Shown here piece after piece: positions 1-8,587 of a stretch of 11,469 nucleotides of DNA. A program made the position numbers and the translations under genes. The notes under the pieces are model-generated. The model made no database searches, was not told where the DNA came from, and saw only the letters and a program-made list of their open reading frames with translations. Source of the stretch: Synura sp. LO234KE. Taxonomy: Eukaryota > Sar > Synurophyceae > Synurales > Mallomonadaceae. The stretch covers positions 1 to 11,469 of the forward strand of contig VKHC01000509.1 of assembly GCA_015143735.1 (NCBI GenBank), in the 5' to 3' direction. Position 1 is the first letter of the stretch. The number at the start of each line of letters is the position of its first letter.

Positions 1-1722
1 ATACGACGCCAGAGATCCACCACTCTGATCGTGTTTTTTGATATTTGTGACGGGACGTATATATGAACAAGAGCCAGGCAAGGAAGTAATATCGAAACGA
101 TCACCCACGACAGGTTAAGATAATGGGAACAAGCAAATATCCACCGCCAGAAAGGGGTAGTATCGGTTTCAAAGTCTAGATGCCCATCGATGTAACAATT
201 AAACAAACAGTAGGTTTGCCGAAGCGATCGCATGTAGGTGATAAAGTTGAGGTACGGGTGATTGGACAATCCTGACGAATTCTTATCGAGTACGTAATTT
301 TGCACTAGGTCACAACTGTACCTGGAATCTTTATGGACGTACACAAGGTACTCGTGTAAGGCCAATAAGGCTACGACGGAGACTGCAATATTCATCATGA
401 TGTATATAAACAGCCCGGACACTCCGCTGCCCTCGTCCGCGTTCATTCGGTACCACAACTTCACGAAATCACCGTTGAAACATTTGCAATGAATACTGGT
501 GTAGTTTTCCCTGCACGCCTCGCTTTGTCGAGAGCACGAGTAATTACGAGCGAGAAGGTCTACGATGAGCACTAGGTACGGGTCGAGCGCAGTCGCGACT
601 CCAAAGGCGGCAACGAACAGAGACGCACTGTCTGGAAAGAAAGCCGCGTACTGCGAACATCCGAACGAAGATTTAACATTTGCAGAAAATGGATGAGAGA
701 AAATCTTGTGGAAATGAAAAAATACAAATACTCGATATACTAAAAATCTGCGGACACGATTTGCCGGACGGTCCCTACAACCACTCACTATAAAGAAAAT
801 GAGAGTATCATATCGAGCGATGTCGTAAATATGATAATAGAGCACTCTATTCAGCGTTTACTCACTCGGTAGAAAGCGATAGCGGCAATCACCATTCCTG
901 CGAAGAGCAGCAGGCATGCTATCGGTCCGACTGCCACCACGAAGACCTCGGAGGCGGCGGTTATGGACGTCGACATGTACTTGAATGACATTTCATGGAA
1001 ATATAGAGTAAAGTGGTAGATGGGGCTCCGGATAGCCTGTAAATGCGAACGGAGGAAGGGGCATGTTATGAGGGTAAAATAATTCGATGATGAAGTAGAC
1101 GTAACTGTGTTAAACTAGTTCGCTGAAAGTACTTCAATCATATGCAAATTCATACGAAAGGATGTTAACGGTTCATGATATCAGGATATAGCAGTACACA
1201 CAGACACATATGACGCAACACAGCGATATTGTATACTATACCAAGAGGTAGAGGCACTGGGCTCCGAAGTGAACGTATATTCTCGCCCACAATGCAAACA
1301 GAAAGACCACGAGATTCATGTAGAAGTCGAAAGTGCCTCTCGCATAATAAGCGAAGTCTCCGAAAACCTCTTGCCACAGGAATCTCATTTTACTGATGGA
1401 GTAATAATGAAATGGTGAAGAAATAATGAGACGGACAATCCGAGTAAGCTGGTCGAATGCAATATCAGATTGCACTTCGTGAAAGGTCGTCAAAGGAGAG
1501 GCAATCACAACATATGATCTTATTGCGGAAAATGCAGATATGGTAATAGAGTACGAAGTGGGCTGTGTGGGAGCGCCGGTGTGGAGAGAAGAGGAGGGGA
1601 AGAAGCATCACCTAGATGTGATTGCCCGAGGCAGCAATTTCCTTCTCCGTGCTGGGTCTTCTGCCACAGCGGGAGTGTACTCCTCGAGTTCAAGCGGATC
1701 ATCAACATTCAGTGCGCGCCAC
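1..1722 (-). other. exons 13-16: membrane module of the giant protein, open at the window edge
   Basis: Exon 13 (1612-1722) encodes a short juxtamembrane stretch. Exons 14 (1242-1392), 15 (866-1036) and 16 (1-650) then encode at least five hydrophobic spans. Spans near residues 990-1007, 1047-1071, 1083-1108, 1151-1172 and 1256-1273 are visible. The third contains ALDPYLVLIVDL, with acidic residues inside the membrane segment. Between spans three and four lies a cysteine loop spaced C-x6-C-x8-C-x-C, ending before GDFVKLW, probably disulfide-bonded or metal-binding. Exon 16 stays open for 216 codons on the minus strand with neither ATG start nor stop in the window. Introns are 1393-1611, 1037-1241 and 651-865. 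A channel, transporter or receptor are all possible; I see no signature motif for any of them. Confidence 0.65.
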
Positions 1723-4700
1723 CTACAGTACACCACCACCACCACCACCCCATGCACTTTACTGTAAACATCTATGTATCAGTCGTAAGTATACGTACTC
1801 GATAGTTGTCGCTACGACTGCTTTATGAGGACCGGGAGGGCCATGTGCGTGCACATCGATTACTGTTAGTGCACCCTTCATCGCGGTAATTGATCCAGTA
1901 GATCCATCGTGTGCAATCCCCAACGGTTGCGGCCCATCCGTTACAGACGCCGCCACAGCCTCAGAGTCAAACCGCGGACCTTCGCTCCGCCACCTCCTCA
2001 CAGTACGCCCCTCCAGACCAATCGTTGCCCACTCTCTACCCTTCGCACGTCGTACTGTCTCCACCCCAGCGAGCTTCCCCCGCTGCTCCTGGTCCAAAAA
2101 AGCTTCATCTTCCGAATCATACCCACGTTCCAACAAATCTTCCTCCCCCTCTTCATCCTCCTCGCCTTTCACAACCATTTCGCCGAGGTGGCCTGTGCTC
2201 ACTTCAAGTCTATGATCGCGATGAAAACTGTAGGATGATAACGAGCGCAGCAACGGCCACACAGTACTGTGGTTCGAGCTACCAAGTCCAATTCGCTGAA
2301 AGAAACTAGGAACTTTATTTTCTAATGGAGGCGCGGGCTCAGGTCCGGTCACATCAGCAGGCAGAGGCTCGTTGAGCTCAGGCACTTGCCGCGGCTTAGC
2401 CTTCCGTTGAAACACTCCTCCATCGAAATCCCGCCGTATTCTTCCATCCAAATCATCGAGTTCACTCGCTGCAGACCGTCTGGCCCTCTCCCCACCTCTT
2501 CCCTTCTCCTCCTCCTCGTCATCGTCATCGGAGCCATCTCCCACTCCTTGAAAGGACACCTGTCTTTTTGGGAAGGGTATACCTTGTCGCTTAGAAAAGG
2601 ACTGGTCATCATCCAGACTACCGCCTTCTCCTTTCCTCTCCCTTGTCGAGTCCTCTGAGTCGTCCATCATAAGGTGTTCACCACTGTGTACTCCTGCGGC
2701 GATTCTAGCCTTCTTAATTGGAGATGACGGTCGGACAGGTACCGCTGCTGCACCTATTCCTCCCACCGGCTTTCCCACGTCCAACGGGTTGTGCACCACC
2801 CAGGCACCCTCGTCCTCCTTTACAATTGGCGGCGGTTTTATATTCCGGAAAGACGCGAACCGGAATGGCCAGACGGGCGCCGTCCGTCCGAATCCCAACA
2901 ATCGCGGTCCTCCAGCTCGCTTCCCATTATCATCGGGGACGGGGGACGCAACCGGGGCGGTCGGCTCCTCGCGCTTGGTCCTCCGGTGAGTTAGTCCGAC
3001 CTCAATATCCCGCACCGGGGCGATCTTGCCGCTTCCTGAGACTGAAACACTGTCCGCCTTGTGTTCCACGGGCGACGGGGGACTGTGACCTGTGTCAAGA
3101 GTCCGGACCAGCGACTCCACAGTCATGCGTTATCAGGCCGAATGAAGGGAGAGAGTGAATCCATACAGGTGGGGGTGGACGCATCACCAGGCGTACTCTC
3201 TTACCGAGCACCCCGACCACTTGCCCAGCCTCGAGGTCCTCCGTCTGTTTGGCTAACAGGCCGACTTCAACGGCTTTATTGAGGTAATCGAGATGAACGT
3301 CGTTGAACGGTTTCGTCTGAAAGTCATCACATAACCACAACGGATGAATAGAGGAGGGAAAACGAGGACTGTGACTCTTTTCGTGCGCTCGGCAGTATTG
3401 CGACAATAAATGAAGTGAAAAGCTGAAAGTAGGGAGCTTTCAACGGTATTTCTTCATCACCTTCACTGCCGCCTTGTCGCTGACGAGGTCCATGTCCGGA
3501 GGCAGGTGACGGACCTGTTTGTCATGCACACGTAGGAATAAGTGAGGTCAGCGCTTTGAGCACAGGCGGACAGTGGGAGCGCGGCAGGAGGAGAACTAGG
3601 AGAAGACAGACACTAGTAGGATGATAACCCGAACATGATATAAGCACTCCAGCATCACCGAACGGAAGTAAAGCCGTGATATGCTAGCGAAGGACCACAA
3701 ACACTTTCTCCTCGCTATGATGTGCCTATTCTCTCAGTATGGGGAACACGCAAGCTGTGGCAGGCTAATGAGATTGTGTGAGCAGCAGTACATATCAGTT
3801 CAACGGTAACAGGCACCTCGAGGTAGATGTTACAGAGCCAGTTACTTAGATCCGTTGCTATCGCCTTTTCCATCCGACCGTAGTGCTGAACACCATGCAA
3901 GCAATCAATACATTATTGAAATTAAATCTTAATAGAGTATATAGTCCTCTTTAAAAAGAATTGAATTGTTCCCGCGGTTAGACGTCAACAGTCAGAGGAC
4001 TGACTACGTGCACACACACCGAACCTCAAATGAAACCAACAGCATGGTAATATACGAATGGGTGGGATCTCGAGCGGTTAGTGCAAATGTGTATTCAAGT
4101 GGGTTAACTCGATAGTGTCCTTTCAGTTAATACAGCAAGTGGCCTTTCAGCCTACCTGTATAGCAGGGGAGTGTTCGCCCCTTAGCATCGGCAGCCTGAA
4201 TTTCCCATCCACCAAACCAAAGCGTTCGTTGCACATGGGTAACGCCGTCCAAGCCACCACCCTGTCCAAGACAGAAGTTATGATACATGTCTCGGGCTCA
4301 GCACATAGGTTAGTACACATCATCACAGACCGTAACTCCCCATCCCATGGATTCAATCAACTCCAGTGATGCAACTGTACAAGTTAGTAGTTACATTCGA
4401 AGGTCTGTAGGATATAAATTACCTATCAACAAGGGTGCGCTCGTCTGCCAGCTGAAACAATTCGATGACAAAGGCAAAGCTCGGCCTGTAAAGCAGGGGA
4501 GCGGGCGTACAGACAATACGTGACACAGTAACTGGTGGAGAAGTGGATTCTACAGAGCAATTGAGTATAAATCTCACTGTTTATGAAAAAGATCTGAGGA
4601 CAGTCCAACCTGAGCATTTTCTTCGGAGGGCATAGTGCGAAGACACTGTCCTCCACTTTCATCGTTCTGTTGAAGTAACGGCCTTTGTGTGTCACAGTCT

Positions 4701-6942
4701 TGGTGACAGCGGACCTCCCAGGACCGATGCCATACTGTCCGATTTTGGACCACATTAACGGACTAAACATTGTTATCCCCGCAGCAGAGAAGGGGAAGGA
4801 TAAAACAGAAGGAGTAGGAAGCCAGAGAACGAAACGGTTTGTGGAATCAAATCCAAGCAAATTCAAAATTCTACAATGATGAGAATCATAAGCTATCCCT
4901 CCCATACATAGCCCAGCAGTGGGATTGCTCAACTACAGCACGCTGTCTCCCCGTAATATTTCGGAGCGATCGGGTCGTGTCTGCACCTGCCGCCCAAGCG
5001 ATCCCATTGGGTGAGCATCAGCACGTACTGCCCACGTCCTAACTTATTCTTCACCGCGCGTAACACGTGCAGCCTCATCTGTGTCCAAACAGAAAGTGTA
5101 TGATGGGGAGAGGCGTGGGTGTGAACAAGGGAAAAAATTGAGAATTGAAGATGTCCTGCTCATTGAGGAGAGGTATAATAAACAGATTTAATACCCAAAT
5201 AAAATGGCTCTTGTCACCTCTCCACGGTATAAGTATGTAAATTCATCGCATCCTTCTAACATTGGGGCAGTATATCAATTCCTACATGGGTGAACCTGGT
5301 GATAACCAGACCATAGAAATAACTCGGACAGACTTTTCAAGACCAATTAGGGAAATAAGTACAATTCTCATGAGTGCGAGTGCTTCCATATAGCGTGCAA
5401 GTGATCACGAAATATATTGGATGCAGAGCTTTAACATCCCACGATGATTATCTCTAACCATGCCTCCTCACTTCCTCTCCTCTACAATATCGACAAAGGG
5501 GTGTCCCCAAACCAAATAAATGATTATCCGCCGGTGTGATCGATTCTTTCGACTTCTACAGACGATAAGGCTATCTGAAACGAATGTGAGTGGGTACAGT
5601 CTCAAGAGCTGACCGAGCGGCTACTGTGGGCCCCATGATCTATGCACTGTACCCATGGGAACGCTTGAATCACCCGTGCAAAGTAATAATGAAAGCCACA
5701 ATGAAATGTAGGATCGTCTACTCCATCGCTCGATTTGCTCCTTATTTTAGATATCGGATACACTACAAGGCGCTCACACTACTTTCGTGTCACGCTACGA
5801 ATAAGGAAGAATAATTATGTCCACCCACCTCGATAGGCATCGGTCCTCCGTCCCAATGAACTTCAAAGCTCCGAGCCAGAGCCTGATATAAAAGATAGAT
5901 AGATCGATAGATAGATAAATAGTTAGATCGATAGATAGATCGATAGATAGATAGAGTGAGTGAGCAAGTGAGTGAGAGAGTCATGCCACACCAGGTGTAC
6001 CCATACCGCGATGGAAGGCAACAACCCATACTCACGTTATTTCTGGATAACACGTGGCCATATTTCTCTTTGACTACTCCTTCTTGGCGACGGATATAGG
6101 CCTCGAGCTCTTCGCGCGCTCGTCGAAACTCGAGACCCAACTCTTTCTCTCGTCTTCTTATTTTATCGTGCATTTTGTACTTTTCAGCTTCCGTCTCTTG
6201 TTTTTCTTTTTGTTGCAATGCGAATACGCGTTGCCTGTGACACAATCTTGCGTCAGTATTTAAAGGATCTATCAAGAATAAGAAAATTACCTCGCTTGAT
6301 GCTCTCGCCATATAATATCTGCCTCTTTTCGCTTCAGTAACTCTACAGTTTTACGCTTCTCCTCCAGAAATTCTTGATCTATTTTGACTCTTTGATTTCT
6401 TATCAACTAAACATTTTCTATAATCACAAGTAAACCAATAAGGATATCGGGTCATAACTTACCTCCTCTGGTACTTTGTTCACAATAAGAGAAACTTCAT
6501 CGAATTTTTTCTCTTCATCTACGGCACCGTCTCCTAATTTTACTTCTCCTCTGTCATCTTTTTCATCAAATGCCATAGAATCCATCAGCGGAGGTGGTGG
6601 TGGAGGTATATCAGCGCTTTCAACAAATTCTAATAATATCCCGTTATCAAGTTCAATCAACTTTTCCGGATCAGTGGTAAATTCACTTTCAATAATTTCC
6701 GAAGGCGCACAGTTAATTTCTCCATCCATCGTAGCTGCAGTCTCAGCCTCTTGGTGATTTTCTTTTGAAGGTACTTTTTCACTTTCAGGATCCAGTATTT
6801 TTTCGCTTTCAGGATCTGGAAGGTCTTCCTCCTCGGACTTCAGGTTTTCTAATGCTGCCCGAAACCGGTAGTTCATATCTCGCATTTTTTCATCATCCTC
6901 AATAACATATTTAAAATCAGATCCCTTTTCTTCCATCGCCAT
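1..6942 (-). CDS. giant multi-exon protein: coiled coil, conserved globular block, acidic linker, multi-span membrane module (3' end outside window)
   Basis: I rebuilt this gene by joining reading frames across GT..AG introns. Exons (descending): 6463-6942, 6291-6406, 6036-6234, 5829-5882, 4987-5078, 4610-4762, 4423-4485, 4156-4261, 3817-3885, 3461-3514, 3205-3316, 1799-3089, 1612-1722, 1242-1392, 866-1036, 1-650. They total 3872 nt (1290 codons plus 2 nt), and every junction keeps frame. The start is the ATG at 6942-6940 (MAMEEKG); the frame is closed by a TAG a short way upstream. Order: acidic N terminus (1-160), coiled coil (about 161-260), conserved-looking globular block (about 266-499), acidic disordered linker (about 500-930), at least five membrane spans (from about 990). 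From memory, not from a search, the globular and membrane parts resemble large uncharacterised proteins of oomycetes and other protists; I cannot name a function. Least certain: the 3461/3316 junction, the very long introns, and whether 1-650 is a single exon. The C terminus lies beyond position 1. Confidence 0.72.
1731..1749. repeat. (ACC)n trinucleotide repeat in intron 12
   Basis: Six CAC/ACC units lie in the intron between exons 12 and 13 of the giant gene. On the transcribed strand they read GTG repeats, just upstream of the acceptor TGTAG at 1723. A simple-sequence tract likely to vary in length; no other function is visible. Confidence 0.8.
1799..3089 (-). other. exon 12: long acidic, low-complexity linker of the giant protein
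   Basis: A single 1291-nt exon, enterable in phase 1 from the strong donor at 3204 (G|GTAAGAG) through an ACACAG acceptor at 3090. It leaves in phase 2 through a GTACGT donor at 1798. It encodes about 430 residues rich in P, G, S, R, D and E, with acidic runs (DDDDEEEE; EEDEEGEED), KR clusters and few hydrophobic segments, so it is probably disordered. It sits between the globular block and the membrane module and is best read as a cytosolic linker. It is visibly GC-richer than the first exons. The frame stays open for the whole exon, which is strong support for coding. An ATG at 3126-3124 lies in the preceding intron and is not needed. Confidence 0.7.
3205..5882 (-). other. exons 4-11: conserved-looking globular block of the giant protein
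   Basis: Eight small exons (54, 92, 153, 63, 106, 69, 54 and 112 nt) join in phase to give about 234 residues with folded-domain character: alternating hydrophobic stretches and motifs such as FEVHWDGGPMP, WDRLGG, HKGRYFNRT, FALCPP, FAFVIELFQL, GKFRLPMLRGE and DLSNWLCNIYLE. The beta-rich pattern ending in W..LPMC...GKF..P.LRGE looks C2-like or membrane-binding to me, but that is only an inference. For exon 6 I chose the acceptor at 4763 over one at 4871: it is preceded by a long pyrimidine tract and gives the sensible run GGSPLMWSKIG, while the alternative adds 36 implausible residues. Acceptors usually follow good pyrimidine tracts, and TACTAAC occurs in intron 4262-4422. The junction between 3461 and 3316 rests mainly on phase. 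Confidence 0.62.
5079..5828 (-). other. 750-nt intron 4 of the giant gene
   Basis: By far the longest intron in the window (others are 45 to about 300 nt). It runs from a GTGGGT donor at 5828 to a CACAG acceptor at 5079. Both flanking exons are phase 0, and their proteins join as GGPMPIE|MRLHVLRAVKNK. I see no convincing gene on either strand, no tRNA and no terminal repeats of a mobile element. A plus-strand open frame (5590-5814) has no domain-like sequence. The gap could hold an undetected alternative exon or an old insertion. Confidence 0.5.
5894..5980. repeat. compound GATA / GTGA microsatellite inside intron 3
   Basis: Imperfect GATA tetranucleotide repeats (interrupted by GATC, AAAT and GTTA units) fill 5894-5954, followed by GTGA/GAGA units to about 5980. 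On the coding (minus) strand this is a CTAT/TCAC pyrimidine-rich tract just before the acceptor at 5883, so it may serve as the polypyrimidine tract. The 153-nt intron that holds it (5883-6035) is a multiple of three and has no stop in the gene's frame. Confidence 0.9.
6036..6942 (-). other. exons 1-3 of the giant gene: acidic N terminus and coiled coil
   Basis: Exon 1 (6463-6942) encodes 160 residues rich in Glu and Asp, with two tandem copies of a DPESEK unit and a six-proline run before LMD. Exon 2 (6291-6406) and exon 3 (6036-6234) encode a heavily charged helix dominated by E, K, R and Q (for example RRREKELGLEFRRAREELEA), a strong coiled-coil candidate of about 95 residues. Introns 6407-6462 and 6235-6290 are both 56 nt with clear GTAAGT/GTAATT donors. 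This part is much more AT-rich than exons 5-16. Exon 3 ends in phase 0 at 6036, matching phase 0 of exon 4. I take all of it as one gene; a separate short coiled-coil gene ending in the 6035-5883 region is the alternative. Confidence 0.7.
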
Positions 6943-7083
6943 TTTTCTTGCTGCCACTATTAAATGTCCTTCCAAGGAGTTCTAATCGGGCAAGTAGGCA
7001 AGTAGAAAATTATTTCCCTGCAACGTAAAAATATTTTTTACGTGATTCACGTTGTTACACCTGCTGTTCATTTTCTTGACGAA
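6943..7083. promoter_or_regulatory. divergent promoter between the giant gene and the NFU gene, with ACGT palindromes
   Basis: Only 141 bp separate the two start codons, so this interval must hold both 5' leaders and core promoters. It contains a perfect 9-bp inverted repeat with a 3-nt spacer (7023-7031 and 7035-7043, ACGTAAAAA / TTTTTACGT). This overlaps a second perfect palindrome, ACGTGATTCACGT, at 7040-7052. Together they place ACGT cores at 7023, 7040 and 7049. ACGT is the core recognised by many plant and algal bZIP factors; that link is inference. No TATA box at a typical position is evident. Confidence 0.5.
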
Positions 7084-8442
7084 ATGTCGATCGAAATGTT
7101 TTCTCTTCAAGTTTTTTGTCTTCTAGGAGCTCAATTAGTATTTTGCTTCATCGCTCCGAATGCTTTTAGAAGACCTTATATTAACCTCAAAATGTCCAGC
7201 AATCTTAATCTTGTTCAACTCAATCTAGCCGAGGATTTCGAAATTAAAGACTTTCTTGATAAATTTGCGGGACTTGATATCGCCGGAGTGTATGCAATCA
7301 GCAATGTTGAGAATAAAATAGTATATGTTGGAGCTAGCAAGTAAAGAAATTTTATTGTAAATTGAACTTGCTTTCTCACTATAATAATATTTCCTCTTCG
7401 ATTTGTACCAGGGATGTTATTTCATCCGTACAATTGCTACGTGCCCGTAATTCAGAGGATAAAGTTTCCGGAATCCGTGTCCAGGTCATTAGTCCCCCTG
7501 GTGTGCCAGCTATGATTGCTTACAGGGATGAGCTTGTTCGGCAACTGGATGAAGTTCCAATCTACAATGAGCCCGAAAGGAGCGAATGGCGCATTCTCCT
7601 TGAGAAAACGAGAGAAGTTGGGTTGCCTGATGTCCACAATTCTTCTCCAACTGAAGGCGTTAGTGCCGCAGAAACCGAAACAAAATCTACAGTAAGTAAT
7701 ACAATATTTCTGAACTCAACATTATCCGCAACTTTTCCAGAGCCTCAAGGCAGCTATTGAGCGCGCAAGAAAGCTTGCCGAGGAAACGAAAAAGAGTGAC
7801 GTCGATCCTTCTGCTATCATCTCCAGCCCTTTTGAACCTCAATCTGTGGAGCAAAAGCAAATCAGCTTCAATTCCGGCGGCAACATGGAATTTACAGTCG
7901 AGAACGTAAATAAGGTTCTAGATGAAGTACGACCATACTTAATCTCTGATGGCGGCAACGTCGCGGTTCATAAAATCGATCCAGAAAAGCGGTCGGTAGA
8001 GCTTGTTCTAGAAGGTGCTTGTGGAAGTTGTCCTTCCTCTACGGTAAGGCCACCGAAGCGCATTCTACTTTCGTATTTAATGTAACTTATCCTTTTCGCT
8101 CTCGGTAATGTTGCTTGACCGCGTGATGATGCACAGACAACGATGAAGATGGGCATAGAACGAGTACTTCGAGAAAACTTCATGAATCTAGGAGAAGTGC
8201 TGTCCGTGTCACCGACAGCTGTCCAGGGCCCTACTCTGTCCCATGACGCGGTCATAAGCGCCCTGAACCAAGTCCAGCCGGCCGTACGAGCGATGGGAGG
8301 AGCAGTAGAAGTGCTTGAAGTGGATCCTACTGTAGGCAAAGTGCGTGTAAGCTTCAAAGGACCCGCCAAGCTAAAAGTCGGAATCGAGTTGGTACTGAAG
8401 GATGTGCCTGCGGTGAAGACCGTCGAGATAATCAGCAGTTGA
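7084..8442 (+). CDS. NFU: plastid NFU-type Fe-S scaffold with N-terminal GIY-YIG-like domain and two NFU domains
   Basis: Exons 7084-7340, 7412-7691, 7741-8043 and 8137-8442 join in phase to give 381 residues; introns are 71, 49 and 93 nt. NFU proteins hold a transient Fe-S cluster on a CxxC pair and pass it to apoproteins. Residues 1-21 form a signal peptide, followed by [10 protein letters not shown], an ochrophyte plastid leader. Residues about 50-155 look GIY-YIG-like (GVY at 68-70, YVG at 81-83, an LLRAR stretch after). NFU domain 1 (about 230-300) ends with [10 protein letters not shown], cysteines at 273 and 276. NFU domain 2 (about 314-378) has no cysteine, as in plant plastid NFU1-3. 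The ATG at 7084 is used because the open frame further upstream begins only at a GTG; a second ATG at 7096 would also keep the signal peptide. The domain calls are firm, the GIY-YIG activity unknown. Confidence 0.9.
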
Positions 8443-8581
8443 GAATGAGGCGCTTTTTAGTCATCGCGTCTCTATATGGGTTACTTCAACCATCCGCTAC
8501 ACGGCTGGATCATTCCCTCCGGTGGTCCACTTGTTTTCTGTACTCGAGGATATTTGTGTTTGATGTTCTTTTTGTATAATT

Positions 8582-8587
8582 AATAAA
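8582..8587 (+). terminator. AATAAA poly(A) signal of the NFU gene
   Basis: A canonical AATAAA hexamer 140 bp after the NFU stop codon, within an AT-rich stretch (TATAATTAATAAAC). It is well placed to define the 3' end of the NFU transcript. I see no other candidate between the stop and this site. Confidence 0.5.

Noticed and set aside
866-1392. Polycystin (PKD2/TRP) channel.
   Set aside because: The spacing of spans looked channel-like at first, but I see no polycystin signature, and the following cysteine loop and ALDP span do not fit that family.
1540-3282. Plus-strand open frames (such as 1911-2309, 2386-2658, 2718-3158) as genes.
   Set aside because: They lie antisense to the long minus-strand exon and its flanks, have no domain-like sequence, overlap one another, and are explained by the GC-rich composition.
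4426-4932. A standalone 168-residue minus-strand protein.
   Set aside because: Its start is a TTG, and it reads through a pyrimidine-rich intron (4763-4986) and another intron after 4610. Only 4610-4762 looks coding, and it joins exons on both sides in phase.
5600-5690. tRNA-like stretch: TGACCGAGCGG resembles the D arm of leucine or serine tRNAs.
   Set aside because: There is no matching acceptor stem and no T-loop (TTCGAAT or similar) at the right distance, so it is a chance match inside an intron.
5894-5980. CRISPR-like array.
   Set aside because: It is a plain tetranucleotide microsatellite with no spacers, in a eukaryotic intron.
6943-6975. TTG at 6975 as the start of the giant protein, or a spliced ATGAACAGCAG first exon in the promoter.
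   Set aside because: TTG is unlikely in a eukaryote. The spliced first exon runs into a TAA in the only frame it can supply. The ATG at 6942 is the simplest start.
7042-7083. GTG at 7042 as the NFU start.
   Set aside because: Non-ATG starts are rare in nuclear genes, the ATG at 7084 follows directly, and the signal peptide begins after it. 7042 also falls inside the palindromic promoter element.
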